Positions 30,983 to 40,341 are shown, numbered from the stretch's first letter. The stretch: 64,000 bases of DNA from Shewanella donghaensis (GCF_007567505.1 NZ_CP041783.1:3906001-3970000), one strand, 5' to 3'. Numbers and translations: made by a program. Notes: a model not told the origin generated them from the letters alone.

Positions 30983-32143
30983 ATGAGCAAACATCGCGCA
31001 GCGACGCTAGCAGTTCGTCAAGGTATCGAAACTGATACGCAATATGGCGCAGTAGTCCCGCCGATTTACCTATCAACAAATTACTCTTTTGATGGGCATA
31101 AGAATCCTAGAGAGTTTGACTATAGTCGCTCAGGAAACCCGACACGATGCGTGTTAGGCGAAGCTATTGCCAAACTTGAAAATGGTGCAACTGGTGTTGT
31201 GACATGTACAGGTATGGCTGCTATTACTCTGGTCACTAGTTTGTTAGGTCCTAATGACTTATTGGTTGTACCCCATGATTGTTATGGTGGTAGTTACCGT
31301 TTGTTCACAAATCTTGCCAACAAAGGTCAGTTTAAATTATTGGTAGTTGATCAAACTGATGAGCAAGCATTAAGTGAAGCCATCGCACAAAAACCTAAAA
31401 TGGTGTGGCTAGAAACACCCTCTAATCCATTACTTCGTGTTGTGGATATCAAATCCATCGTTGAACAAAGCCATAACGTCGATGCGTTAGTGGTAGTCGA
31501 TAACACCTTTTTATCGCCAATTTTACAGCAGCCATTAGAACTTGGCGCTGATATCGTAATGCATTCAACTACCAAATATATTAATGGTCATAGTGATGTT
31601 GTTGGCGGCGCTGTGGTAGCAAAAGATCCTGAGTTAGGTGAGTTACTGCATTGGTGGTCAAACACACTTGGGCTAACGGGTTCGGCATTCGACAGTTACC
31701 TGACTTTGCGCGGTATTCGTACTTTGGCTGTACGTATTCGAGAGCACCAAATAAATGCACAACGTGTCATTGAAGTGCTTCAGGCCAGTGATGTTGTCGA
31801 AAAAGTGTATTATCCGGGATTAAAAGACCACCCAGGTCACGATATTGCCGCTAAGCAACAAAAAGGCTTCGGCGCTATGTTAAGTTTCGAGCTTAAAGGC
31901 GGCGAAGACGAAGTGGTAGCATTTTTAAGTGCACTGTCTATTTTCAGTGTGGCTGAAAGCTTGGGCGGAGTGGAAAGCTTAGTTGCCGTACCAGCGACTA
32001 TGACCCATAGAGCAATGGCGCCTGAAGCGCGTTATGAAGCTGGTATTAAAGATACTTTATTGCGATTATCTGTCGGCATTGAAGATGCTGAAGACTTGGT
32101 TGCAGATATTCAAGTTGGTTTAGCTGCAGTCGCTGCACTTTAA
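30983..32143 (+). CDS. metB: cystathionine gamma-synthase MetB
   Basis: This 386-residue PLP enzyme has exactly the E. coli MetB length. It joins cysteine with an activated homoserine ester to form cystathionine in methionine synthesis. The PLP-binding lysine lies in MHSTTKYINGHSDVVGG (about residue 198), and the family segments YSRSGNPTR and ETPSNPLLRVVDI are present. It is preceded by CAGGAG and followed after 59 bases by metL, forming the metBL operon under MetJ control. Confidence 0.95.
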   Translation: MSKHRAATLAVRQGIETDTQYGAVVPPIYLSTNYSFDGHKNPREFDYSRSGNPTRCVLGEAIAKLENGATGVVTCTGMAAITLVTSLLGPNDLLVVPHDCYGGSYRLFTNLANKGQFKLLVVDQTDEQALSEAIAQKPKMVWLETPSNPLLRVVDIKSIVEQSHNVDALVVVDNTFLSPILQQPLELGADIVMHSTTKYINGHSDVVGGAVVAKDPELGELLHWWSNTLGLTGSAFDSYLTLRGIRTLAVRIREHQINAQRVIEVLQASDVVEKVYYPGLKDHPGHDIAAKQQKGFGAMLSFELKGGEDEVVAFLSALSIFSVAESLGGVESLVAVPATMTHRAMAPEARYEAGIKDTLLRLSVGIEDAEDLVADIQVGLAAVAAL

Positions 32144-32202
32144 GTTAATCTTGCCTGATTGTTTAATCATCAGGCTGGTATAAGTTGTTTAAGGAGTTAG
32201 AA

Positions 32203-34596
32203 ATGACCCGCAGTCATTTACATAAATTTGGTGGTTCAAGTCTTGCTGATGCAGATTGCTATCGCCGCGTTGCCCATATTTTACTGACCCATGGCAACAG
32301 TGATGATTTAGTCGTGGTGTCAGCTGCGGGAAAAAGCACTAACTTTTTATATAAATTACTCTCATTAAAAGAAAATGGCGACCTGTGGCAAGAAGAGCTA
32401 CAAGTTCTAGTTAGTTATCAGCAAAACCTCATTGAACAATTGTTATCTAATGAGCAAGCACGTGACTTACGTGAACGCTTATCGACAGATAAGTCACAGC
32501 TGATTAGTTTATTGTCGCTAGAGCAAAGAAACAAATTTCAATTAAACCATGTGCTCAGTTTTGGTGAGCGTTGGTCAGCAAGATTAATGGCAGCCTTGTT
32601 AAGAGAATCTGGCGTTGCAGCTGCTAACATTGATGCTTGCTCTATTCTCGTTGCAGATGAAGGCCTTGTGCCCAATATTTGCATTGAAGAGTCTCGTCAA
32701 AAAGTTCAAAAGCTGCTAGCTGCACATCCTAATGAACGCTTAGTGATTACTGGGTTTATTTGTGCCAATAACGAAGGTGATACCTTGCTACTAGGACGTA
32801 ATGGTTCTGATTACAGTGCTACGATAATTGCCAGCTTAGCCGATATTGAACGAGTCACTATTTGGACTGATGTTGAAGGTGTGTTTAACGCTGATCCTAA
32901 TAAAATTAATGATGCAAAATTACTTGAAAGCATGTCATTGGCTGAAGCGGATCGATTAGCAAAACTAGGATCGCCAGTATTGCATAGCCGCACCTTACAG
33001 CCGTTATTTGATACCAATGTCAGTCTCGCTGTTCGTTCTAGTTACGCATCTCATACTGATTTTACCCTTATTGCGCCGCAAAGCTCATCGGCAAGTGCTC
33101 CAGTGGTCACAAGCTTAAACGAAGTGGCGTTATTTCGCTTAAAGCAACAAGCACCAATTCAAAAAACACTAGAGTTACTAGAACAAGCGGGTATTGCCCC
33201 ATTAGCTTATTGGACTTCAGCGCATCACAAAGTTGAGCTGGCGTTCACTGCTGAAAACCAACAGCAAGTTGAAGTATTACTTGAACTGCATGCAGAAGCG
33301 TTATCCATTAGCGATATACGCTCTAATACCGAATTAGGACTAGTGGCACTCGTGAGTGCTGATGCTGAACATTATCGCCGTAGTTTTGCCCGATTATTAA
33401 GTCGTGATGCTAAACCCCTGTATCAAGATGGTTTGAGTTTAGTGACCTTAGTACCTAAATCTCAGGTTAGTTTACTGACCCAAAAAGTACACCGCCGCTG
33501 CGCAGGCCCGCGCTTACGTATTGGTGTATTGCTGCTTGGTGTGGGAAATATTGGTGAAGCGTGGATAGATTTGTTCCAGCGTTCATCAGCAACACTTAAT
33601 CGAGAATTAGAAGCCAATGTCCAGTTAGTTGGTTTAGTCAGCTCAAAAGAAGCGCTGATTTGTCAGCAAGGCATTGATATCAATAACTGGCAACATGATT
33701 TTGATACCACAGCTAAATCTTGGGATTACCCCAATTTATTTGAGCAACTTGAGCAACTTGATTGTGATGAGCTTGTCGCACTGGATATCAGCGCGAGTGC
33801 CAGCTTAACCTTGCAATACCCAGAGCTATTTGCACGAGGTATTCATGTTGTTAGTGCTAATAAACTAGCGGGTTCTGGTCCATTACCTTTTTATCGAGAG
33901 CTTAAGCTTCAGCTGAGTAACCGCCGTTTATTCTGGCGATATAACGCAAGTTGTGGTGCAGGTTTACCAATTCAACATGCGCTAAATGATTTACGTAATA
34001 GCGGCGATAGCATCGAAGCCGTTGGGGGTATTTTTTCAGGAACTTTATGTTGGTTGTTTGAACATTACGATGGTCAAAAGCCATTTTCGGAGTTAGTCAT
34101 TGAAGCTCGCGGTCTAGGGATTACAGAGCCTGATCCTCGAGATGACTTATCTGGTCGAGATATGCAACGTAAGTTACTTATTTTAGCCCGTGAAATTGGT
34201 TTTGAAATTGAACTTGATGATATTGAGCTAAATTCATTGGTACCTACTCATTTAGCTGATTTGTCACTGGATGATTTTTTAGTGCGTATCGGCGAGTTAG
34301 ATGAATTTATGCTGCAACAATTCAATGCGGCCTTAGAGCAAAATAAAGTTTTAAGGTATGTAGCATCGTTAGATAAAGTTGACGGGAAAATGCATGCTGA
34401 AGTCGGCATTCAATGGGTCGACTCAAATCACCCCTATGCCAACTTAACCCCAGGGGATAATGTGTTTGTGATTCGCAGCGCTTTCTATCAAGGGAATCCG
34501 TTGATTATTCGCGGTCCAGGTGCTGGCCGAGAGGTTACTGCTGCTGCAGTGCAGTCAGATTTAGTGCAAATATGTAAAGATTTACTCCAAGAGTAG
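32203..34596 (+). CDS. metL: bifunctional aspartokinase/homoserine dehydrogenase II MetL
   Basis: The 797-residue fusion has an aspartokinase at the N-terminus (KFGGSSLAD at residues 8-16, GRNGSDYSAT at about 204) and a C-terminal homoserine dehydrogenase (Rossmann GVGNIGEAW at about 446, SANKLAGSG at about 554). It catalyses the first and third steps from aspartate to homoserine, upstream of MetB. The central ACT region is divergent, as in MetL, which is regulated by repression rather than feedback inhibition. The ATG at 32203 follows AAGGAG by 6 bases; the in-frame TTG at 32185 lacks one. Confidence 0.93.
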   Translation: MTRSHLHKFGGSSLADADCYRRVAHILLTHGNSDDLVVVSAAGKSTNFLYKLLSLKENGDLWQEELQVLVSYQQNLIEQLLSNEQARDLRERLSTDKSQLISLLSLEQRNKFQLNHVLSFGERWSARLMAALLRESGVAAANIDACSILVADEGLVPNICIEESRQKVQKLLAAHPNERLVITGFICANNEGDTLLLGRNGSDYSATIIASLADIERVTIWTDVEGVFNADPNKINDAKLLESMSLAEADRLAKLGSPVLHSRTLQPLFDTNVSLAVRSSYASHTDFTLIAPQSSSASAPVVTSLNEVALFRLKQQAPIQKTLELLEQAGIAPLAYWTSAHHKVELAFTAENQQQVEVLLELHAEALSISDIRSNTELGLVALVSADAEHYRRSFARLLSRDAKPLYQDGLSLVTLVPKSQVSLLTQKVHRRCAGPRLRIGVLLLGVGNIGEAWIDLFQRSSATLNRELEANVQLVGLVSSKEALICQQGIDINNWQHDFDTTAKSWDYPNLFEQLEQLDCDELVALDISASASLTLQYPELFARGIHVVSANKLAGSGPLPFYRELKLQLSNRRLFWRYNASCGAGLPIQHALNDLRNSGDSIEAVGGIFSGTLCWLFEHYDGQKPFSELVIEARGLGITEPDPRDDLSGRDMQRKLLILAREIGFEIELDDIELNSLVPTHLADLSLDDFLVRIGELDEFMLQQFNAALEQNKVLRYVASLDKVDGKMHAEVGIQWVDSNHPYANLTPGDNVFVIRSAFYQGNPLIIRGPGAGREVTAAAVQSDLVQICKDLLQE

Positions 34597-34626
34597 CGTT
34601 ATTTCACTATATTAACTCAAATCTAT

Positions 34627-34660
34627 AAAGGCCTATTCCTAAAGGGAATAGGCCTTTTTT
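34627..34660 (+). terminator. rho-independent terminator of metBL
   Basis: A 13-bp stem (AAAGGCCTATTCC / GGAATAGGCCTTT) with a 5-base loop is followed by a T-run, 30 bases after the metL stop. Confidence 0.95.
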
Positions 34661-34845
34661 ATCTACCGAAAATACCTCATTCTTGATAAGTTCCACCAAG
34701 GAATATTGTTGATTATCAAAAGCTATTAGTATTTAACCATTGAATCAATTCAGCTTTAAAATTTAATTTGTAAAGAAAATCCCGTCTTTATAGGTTACAT
34801 TTAATTCCATAGTTGTTTGAAAATCACCCAAGGAGAGGGCGCTAT

Positions 34846-35499
34846 ATGAAATTTCTTGTAAAAGTCGTGACGACAATGACTGTTGTGGTGACAAGTAGTA
34901 CTGCTTTGGCCAGTATTCCAGCGCAATCCCCTAAAGAGTTATTACAAAGCATACCTGCACAGGCACAAGTATGCGTCAGTTGTCATGGTGTTAATGGAGA
35001 AGGTTTAGGTGTTGCGGGGCCTAAATTAGCTGGTTTATCCAGTGAATATATTGCTAACCAGCTAACTCTTTTTCAAATCGGTTCTCGGCAGAACCCGACT
35101 ATGATGGCGATGGCTGCGACTGTGCAAGGTGATGCAATTAAATTAGTCTCTGATTATTTTGCGGCTAAACCCGTCAAGGAGATAACATTACAATATCGCG
35201 GCGATAAAGTTGTGATTACTGATGTGGCTGAAAAGCTCGCTTACCAAGGTGATTGGAGCCGCGATATTCCCGCTTGTACTAGTTGTCATGGACCTTCAGG
35301 TATTGGCGCTGAAAATTTCCCTCGACTTGCAGGACAAGAACCCACTTACTTAAAGAATCAATTATTAGCTTGGCAAAATGGCACCCGTAAAGGTGATGTT
35401 GATAACATGATGGGAAATATTGCTAATAAACTAACTGCGGAAGAAATAAACGCATTATCTCAATACTTTTCAGCACAAATACCTGTGGTTAAAAAATAA
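34846..35499 (+). CDS. tsdB: diheme cytochrome c4-like protein, probable TsdB
   Basis: This 217-residue periplasmic cytochrome has a signal peptide ending near LAS (residue 23) and two c-type haem sites, CVSCH (43-47) and CTSCH (144-148). The two halves each carry GPKLAGL/FPRLAGQ and Met-containing segments, as in cytochrome c4. It sits 9 bases before the TsdA-like gene, as in tsdBA operons, where TsdB is the electron partner of thiosulfate dehydrogenase. The ATG at 34846 follows AAGGAG; a TTG at 34813 in frame lacks a site. The symbol rests on the neighbour more than on this protein alone. Confidence 0.8.
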   Translation: MKFLVKVVTTMTVVVTSSTALASIPAQSPKELLQSIPAQAQVCVSCHGVNGEGLGVAGPKLAGLSSEYIANQLTLFQIGSRQNPTMMAMAATVQGDAIKLVSDYFAAKPVKEITLQYRGDKVVITDVAEKLAYQGDWSRDIPACTSCHGPSGIGAENFPRLAGQEPTYLKNQLLAWQNGTRKGDVDNMMGNIANKLTAEEINALSQYFSAQIPVVKK

Positions 35500-35508
35500 G
35501 GACATACT

Positions 35509-36552
35509 ATGAAACTATTTTATTATTTAGCTGCGGGTATGTTCATTAACTCAGTTACCGCTGCCGAACTACCTGATCGACAAGCACAAATTCCTGCAAT
35601 AGCAAAAGATCCTACCGCTTTATATCTTCAACCTAGCGCTTTATCTACCATTCCAGGTGGCGAGTTTGGTGATAAAGTAAGATTAGGCTATCAGTTATTC
35701 GTCAACAGCCAGCAAATGCGTGATCAACAAGTGGGCAATGAGCTCAATTGTGTCAATTGCCATATGAATGCCGGTAATAAAGCCAATGCTTCGCCATTAT
35801 GGGCGGCCTATATGGCTTACCCAGCCTATAGAAAGAAAAACGATAAAGTGAATAGCTATGAAGAACGTATTCAGGGCTGTTTTACTTATTCAATGAATGG
35901 CACCGCCCCTGCATCTGGCAGTAAAGAACTTGTGGCTATCTCAGCTTATTCATATTGGCTAGCCATGAGTGGCTTAATGAATCAATTTGATCTTGATAAC
36001 AAAGTTCCTGAACTGAGTGATACAGAGCTGGTAAAGGGTGGCAATAGAGAAGACTTTCCACTCCCTGTGGAAGTTAAATCTAAATTAGATCAAAAAGCAT
36101 TAGCGTCATTAGCGGGTAGAGGCTTCCCTAAACTGGCTAAACCTGAACAGGCATACTCGCTTGAGCGAGGTGAGGTTGTTTACCTGGCCCATTGCCAGAC
36201 TTGCCATGGCGTTGATGGCCAAGGTATTAAAATGGCTGACGTAAGTGCTTTACCGCCATTATGGGGACCACAAAGTTATAACTGGGGCGCAGGTATGCAT
36301 CGAGTGAATACCGCGGCTAACTTTATTTATGAAAACATGCCGCTGGGCAAGAGTATCCAATTGTCAGTTCAACAAGCTTGGGATGTGGCTGCATATGTGA
36401 ATTCACATGAGCGTCCTCAGGATCCTCGCTATAAAGGCAACTTATCAGATACGCAAAAAAGCTATCATCAACACGATGGTTATTATGGTAAAGCCGGTGC
36501 GGGTAGCGTATTAGGGTCAAAAGCTTACCCCAATGCGCCAGCATCAAAATAA
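35509..36552 (+). CDS. tsdA: thiosulfate dehydrogenase TsdA (diheme)
   Basis: This 347-residue periplasmic protein has a signal peptide of about 19 residues and two haem sites, CVNCH (81-85) and CQTCH (229-233). The segments LNCVNCHMNAGN, YPAYRKKN and EERIQGCFTYSMNG match TsdA. The Cys at 124 corresponds to the cysteine that ligates the catalytic haem in TsdA enzymes. TsdA interconverts thiosulfate and tetrathionate and, depending on the organism, runs mainly one way. AAGGA precedes the ATG. Confidence 0.88.
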   Translation: MKLFYYLAAGMFINSVTAAELPDRQAQIPAIAKDPTALYLQPSALSTIPGGEFGDKVRLGYQLFVNSQQMRDQQVGNELNCVNCHMNAGNKANASPLWAAYMAYPAYRKKNDKVNSYEERIQGCFTYSMNGTAPASGSKELVAISAYSYWLAMSGLMNQFDLDNKVPELSDTELVKGGNREDFPLPVEVKSKLDQKALASLAGRGFPKLAKPEQAYSLERGEVVYLAHCQTCHGVDGQGIKMADVSALPPLWGPQSYNWGAGMHRVNTAANFIYENMPLGKSIQLSVQQAWDVAAYVNSHERPQDPRYKGNLSDTQKSYHQHDGYYGKAGAGSVLGSKAYPNAPASK

Positions 36553-36590
36553 AGCATCTCATTAGCATGTAAAATGATGGAATAGAGTAG

Positions 36591-36629
36591 AATCGGTATT
36601 TAGAGGTTAAATTCTAAGTACCGATTTTT
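36591..36629 (+). terminator. terminator of tsdBA
   Basis: Arms AATCGGTATTTAGA and TCTAAGTACCGATT (one G-T pair) close a short loop and are followed by TTTTAATTT, about 40 bases after the tsdA stop. Confidence 0.85.
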
Positions 36630-36660
36630 AATTTATGTCATAAACCTATCGAATGAAGAA

Positions 36661-36984
36661 GTGAATAAAATGGCTGATGTTGAAATATTCTCACCTGATC
36701 AAGTATCTAATAACGAAACAAATAGTAGCCAATCAACTTTTAACAAATTAACAATTGGTGACCCAGCTATTAGGCAATCCACTGCTATTAAACAACCTGA
36801 TGAACCGTTAATTTGTCCCGTTTGTCAGCAAGCAAATCAATGTGCTGTGAGCGTGGGTAAATCGATCCAAGATTGTTGGTGTTTAGCTCAATCTACCAAA
36901 GCGTCGATAATTCCAAGAGTTTTGGATGATTTAAAAGGCCAAGCGTGTGTTTGTCAGAGCTGTTATAAAAAACTGTCAGTCTAA
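36661..36984 (+). CDS. cysteine-rich CWC family protein
   Basis: The protein has 107 residues (104 if the ATG at 36670 is used instead of the GTG at 36661). The C-terminal half holds eight cysteines in the pattern CPVCQQANQC, CWCL, CVCQSC, the CWC family (PF14375) signature, probably a metal-binding fold. The N-terminal 40 residues are Ser/Asn-rich and likely disordered. Function is unknown in the family. The ribosome-binding site is poor for both starts. Confidence 0.8.
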   Translation: MNKMADVEIFSPDQVSNNETNSSQSTFNKLTIGDPAIRQSTAIKQPDEPLICPVCQQANQCAVSVGKSIQDCWCLAQSTKASIIPRVLDDLKGQACVCQSCYKKLSV

Positions 36985-37092
36985 TAACTTTTAATCTTCA
37001 GCGCTTAAAACCCTTAGTTGTCCCTCTTTATCCCATTCACTTCAGTCTTGTTGTTACTTTGTTAAAATTAATTGTGATGCGCAATGCTGTTG

Positions 37093-37154
37093 ATATACTG
37101 AGTACTTATTAGATCCGCGCGTTTTACTTGCTGCATTTTAAATACTCAGTATAT
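37093..37154. repeat. perfect 12-bp inverted repeat before the SRPBCC gene
   Basis: ATATACTGAGTA (37093-37104) and TACTCAGTATAT (37143-37154) are perfectly complementary with a 38-base spacer. The right arm ends 8 bases before the ATG at 37163, so as RNA it would lie next to the ribosome-binding site; as DNA it could be an operator. Confidence 0.6.
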
Positions 37155-37162
37155 GGAAATAA

Positions 37163-37696
37163 ATGATGATAAAAAAAATAGCCATTGTTATCGCAACCCT
37201 CATATCGCTTCCTTTCATCGTCGCATTATTTGTCTCTCAAACTTATGATGTTGAGCGCAGTGTAATAATCAATCAGCCGAAACCTTTGGTTTTTGATTAT
37301 GTTAAGCATCTAAAAAATCAAAATAACTTTAGTAAGTGGGCTCAAATAGATCCCAATATGGAAAAAAGATTTACAGGAACGGATGCTACTGTTGGCTTTA
37401 TTTCTGCTTGGTCTAGCGAAAACCCTGATGTGGGTGTTGGTGAACAAGAAATTCTTAATATCCTTGAAGGTGAAAGAATCGATTTCGAATTACGTTTTTT
37501 GAGCCCTTTTGAAGCAACTGAACCTGCCTACATGACCACTGAAGCCATTTCAGCAGATAAAACCTTGGTGAAATGGGGATTTAGCGGTCACATAGATTAC
37601 CCAATGAACTTGACGTTTTTGTTTATTGATTTTGAAGCGATGATTGGTAATGACTTGCAACAAGGCTTAGATAATTTAAAAGTGATATTAGATTAA
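37163..37696 (+). CDS. SRPBCC family protein
   Basis: The 177-residue protein has an N-terminal hydrophobic segment (IAIVIATLISLPFIVALFV, signal anchor). A START-like SRPBCC domain follows, beginning YDVERSVIINQPKPLVFDYV, a common polyketide-cyclase/AHSA1-like opening, and continuing with FSKWAQIDPNM. The domain forms a hydrophobic ligand cavity; the ligand is unknown. It stands alone between the CWC gene and the symporter. Confidence 0.75.
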   Translation: MMIKKIAIVIATLISLPFIVALFVSQTYDVERSVIINQPKPLVFDYVKHLKNQNNFSKWAQIDPNMEKRFTGTDATVGFISAWSSENPDVGVGEQEILNILEGERIDFELRFLSPFEATEPAYMTTEAISADKTLVKWGFSGHIDYPMNLTFLFIDFEAMIGNDLQQGLDNLKVILD

Positions 37697-37851
37697 TCGC
37701 CATAACAGAGCTTTAAGCGCTACTTTAATTATCAATTTTTTATAAATTAAGTTATTTAACCTGATGATTAATAGTTGTTATTACGAAATTTACACTGTTT
37801 GAACTACGCTGGTGTTTCCAATTTTGCGCCAATGCAGGTAATCTGAATTCC

Positions 37852-37880
37852 GCGCTTATCCGTTTTCAATGGATAAGCGC
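37852..37880. terminator. 10-bp hairpin upstream of the symporter gene
   Basis: Arms GCGCTTATCC (37852-37861) and GGATAAGCGC (37871-37880) form a perfect stem with a 9-base loop, 156 bases after the SRPBCC stop and 77 before the symporter start. It lacks a T-run, so it could be a leader structure rather than a terminator. Confidence 0.45.
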
Positions 37881-37956
37881 TAAAACTATAAAAAATAACG
37901 ATTAAAAAGATCGATTAATAATAACTATAAATATTTAACTCATTATGAGGTTTTCA

Positions 37957-39324
37957 ATGGAAGCACTAACTGCAACTCTGGGCTGGATAAACGGCGTCGT
38001 ATGGGGCGTCCCCATGCTGGTGATGATTTTAGGAGTGGGATTATTTTTGTCTATCGGACTTAAGTTAATGCCAATCCTAAAATTAGGCACGGGCTTCAAA
38101 CTATTATGGTCAGGCAGAAGCACTGACAGCGATAGTGAAGGCAAAGGTGAAATCAGTCCTTTTAATGCGCTGATGACATCGCTTTCTGCCACGATTGGTA
38201 CGGGTAATATTGCCGGGGTCGCAACGGCTATCGTTATCGGTGGTCCTGGTGCGTTATTTTGGATGTGGTGTACCGCGTTAGTGGGCATGGCGACTAAGTT
38301 TGCCGAAGCGGTTCTGGCGGTTAAGTATCGCGAAAAAGACAGTAATGGTAATCATGTCGGTGGGCCGATGTATTACATTAAGAATGGCTTGGGCAGCAAG
38401 TGGGCTTGGTTAGGTACCGCATTTGCTGTTATGGGCTCTATCGCTGGGTTTGGTATTGGTAATACTGTGCAAACAAACTCTGTAGCTGATGCAATGAGTT
38501 CTAACTTTGGCGTGCCAAACTGGATTACAGGCCTAGTATTAATGGTGTTAGTGGGTGCAGTACTGATGGGCGGTATTAAACGTATTGCTGATGTTGCTGG
38601 TAAATTAGTGCCATTAATGACTTTATTTTATATCACTGCGGGTTTAGCTGTGTTGGTGGTCTATGCTGACCAAATTCCTGCAGCATTTGAATTAATTATT
38701 CATAGCGCGTTTAACCCTGTCGCTGCTCAAGGCGGCTTTGCTGGCGCGGCTGTATGGGCCGCTATTCGTTTTGGTGTCGCGCGTGGTGTGTTTTCAAACG
38801 AGGCGGGTCTGGGTAGTGCGCCGATTGCACATGCTGCAGCGCAAACAAACGATCCGGTTAAGCAAGGCTTAATTGCTATGTTAGGTACGTTCATTGATAC
38901 CATAATCGTGTGTTCAATTACGGGGTTAGCTATTATCGTTTCGGGTGCTTGGACATCTGGCGAAAATGGCGCAGCACTGACCTCGTTCGCGTTTTCTCAT
39001 GCAATACCTATGGGTAATTACATTGTGGCGGTAGCGCTTGCTGTGTTTGCTTTCACGACTATTCTAGGATGGAGTTTTTACAGTGAGAAGTGTGTTCAAT
39101 ACTTATTTGGTGATAAAGCGGTAAAACCATTTCGTTTAATTTGGACGCTCGTGGTGCCAATCGGCGCCGTAAGTTCATTAGAGTTTATTTGGCTATTGGC
39201 TGATACGCTCAATGCAATGATGGCCATTCCAAACTTAATTGCCTTGGCACTGCTTAGTCCTGTGGTATTTGGTTTGACTCGCGAGTACTTTGCCAAGCAA
39301 AAAGCGCTTAAGGCAAGTGTGTAA
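37957..39324 (+). CDS. sodium:alanine/glycine symporter (AGCS family)
   Basis: This inner-membrane protein of 455 residues has about 11 TM segments. It matches the AGCS family (AlsT/DagA/AgcS), which imports alanine or glycine with sodium. Conserved segments include TSLSATIGTGNIAGVATAI, GGPGALFWMW and FSNEAGLGSAPIAHA. The ATG at 37957 follows TGAGG by 7 bases; the ATG at 37945 is in frame but has no site. No glycine riboswitch is visible in the 260-base upstream region. Confidence 0.93.
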   Translation: MEALTATLGWINGVVWGVPMLVMILGVGLFLSIGLKLMPILKLGTGFKLLWSGRSTDSDSEGKGEISPFNALMTSLSATIGTGNIAGVATAIVIGGPGALFWMWCTALVGMATKFAEAVLAVKYREKDSNGNHVGGPMYYIKNGLGSKWAWLGTAFAVMGSIAGFGIGNTVQTNSVADAMSSNFGVPNWITGLVLMVLVGAVLMGGIKRIADVAGKLVPLMTLFYITAGLAVLVVYADQIPAAFELIIHSAFNPVAAQGGFAGAAVWAAIRFGVARGVFSNEAGLGSAPIAHAAAQTNDPVKQGLIAMLGTFIDTIIVCSITGLAIIVSGAWTSGENGAALTSFAFSHAIPMGNYIVAVALAVFAFTTILGWSFYSEKCVQYLFGDKAVKPFRLIWTLVVPIGAVSSLEFIWLLADTLNAMMAIPNLIALALLSPVVFGLTREYFAKQKALKASV

Positions 39325-39360
39325 CATATTTTTAGATGTTTTTATCATTGTTGATATACA

Positions 39361-39392
39361 AAAGGTATAGCCGTGAAGGTTATACCTTTTTT
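39361..39392 (+). terminator. terminator of the symporter gene
   Basis: A 12-bp stem (AAAGGTATAGCC / GGTTATACCTTT, one G-T pair) is followed by a T-run, 36 bases after the symporter stop and 16 bases before the next start. Confidence 0.9.
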
Positions 39393-39407
39393 ATAAATAG
39401 GCGTTTT

Positions 39408-39794
39408 ATGCAAAGAGTCAATATTTCAAAATCTGCACTGGTTATATTATCTGTCTCAGTGTTGTTCGGCTGCAATAATATGAGCTTTAAAACCAATGTA
39501 TCTGAAGCTGCTGATTACCGATATAAATCTACCACAGTAGATATTTACGAACCGAGTGAAGTGTATCGTCATGATAACGTCCCTCTAGGAGAGGTGGTTG
39601 CAAGTTATTGTCGTGATTCATATAAGCCTGACTTAACAGATAGAGCCAGCTTGTTTGATTTGAAGAAAAATTTAAAAGTTCAGACCGCAGAAATTGGCGG
39701 TAATGCACTGGTGATTACACAGTGCGGAGAAGGTAGTTTAATTGGTTGTTCTGTGTATCAAGAATGTAGAGGCTTAGCGTACGAAATAAAATAA
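39408..39794 (+). CDS. rcsF: RcsF-like outer-membrane lipoprotein
   Basis: This 128-residue lipoprotein has a signal with lipobox LFGC (Cys at about residue 22). Four further cysteines (SYC, TQC, IGC, QEC) keep the RcsF order and nearly its spacing, and these form two disulfides in E. coli RcsF. The segment GGNALVITQC..GCSVYQECRG corresponds to the RcsF core. RcsF senses envelope stress and signals through IgaA to the Rcs phosphorelay. The ATG at 39408 is chosen because the signal peptide starts there; the frame to 39336 overlaps the terminator of the previous gene. Confidence 0.75.
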   Translation: MQRVNISKSALVILSVSVLFGCNNMSFKTNVSEAADYRYKSTTVDIYEPSEVYRHDNVPLGEVVASYCRDSYKPDLTDRASLFDLKKNLKVQTAEIGGNALVITQCGEGSLIGCSVYQECRGLAYEIK

Positions 39795-39913
39795 TAAAAA
39801 TTAGCTTAACTACAGTTGGTTAAGGCTTAAAAAGCGCTGTTGAAGCAACACATATGATAATTCTCAAATCTTAGTTCTCACATCTTAGTTTTCACATCTT
39901 AGTGATAGCACGG

Positions 39914-40090
39914 CTAAAAAAAGTCATCGTCCCCTATGCTTCTACGTAACTCTGCTTGTTCTAGATATTCATCTAATCGACGTTTTACTTGTCTTTTTCG
40001 TTCAATTATCTCTGCAGAACGTCTATTTTTTGGTGACACCATGGCGTCAATTTCAGTGTCATTTGGGATAGTTTCAGTAATATTAGCCAT
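39914..40090 (-). CDS. PA3496-type small conserved protein
   Basis: The 58-residue protein is charged: an acidic N-terminal half is followed by RRSAEIIERKRQVKRRLDEYLEQAELRR and an acidic end (DDDFF). It resembles the PA3496 family of small gammaproteobacterial proteins linked by annotation to the envelope, with no established function. The start at 40090 (MANITETIPND) is preferred over the upstream ATG at 40165 because family members begin there. It probably forms one long helix. Confidence 0.65.
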   Translation of the reverse strand: MANITETIPNDTEIDAMVSPKNRRSAEIIERKRQVKRRLDEYLEQAELRRSIGDDDFF

Positions 40091-40313
40091 CACTTTATCC
40101 TCATCTCTGGTGTTGTTGTAAGCCGCGATAGCTACTCTAATGAACGATAATCCTTCCTTGAACACTTATGGTTATTTACTACAAGAACGTTGAATATGAT
40201 TAATGCAGCCAGTAAGGCAAAATTTAATTTAATAAAATAACCTGTTAATTTGAATGTAGCAGCAATTAAAAAAAATGCTTAATTCTGTCAGTGGATTTTT
40301 ATGGATAAATAAT

Positions 40314-40341
40314 AAAAACGCCACCCAAGGGTGACGTTTTT
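40314..40341 (-). terminator. terminator of torF
   Basis: The stem AAAAACGCCACCC / GGGTGACGTTTTT (one mismatch) with a 2-base loop is followed on the minus strand by a T-run, about 45 bases after the torF stop. Confidence 0.9.

Noticed and set aside
37697..37956. Glycine riboswitch upstream of the alanine/glycine symporter
   Set aside because: The conserved aptamer motifs are not visible; only a simple 10-bp hairpin is present.
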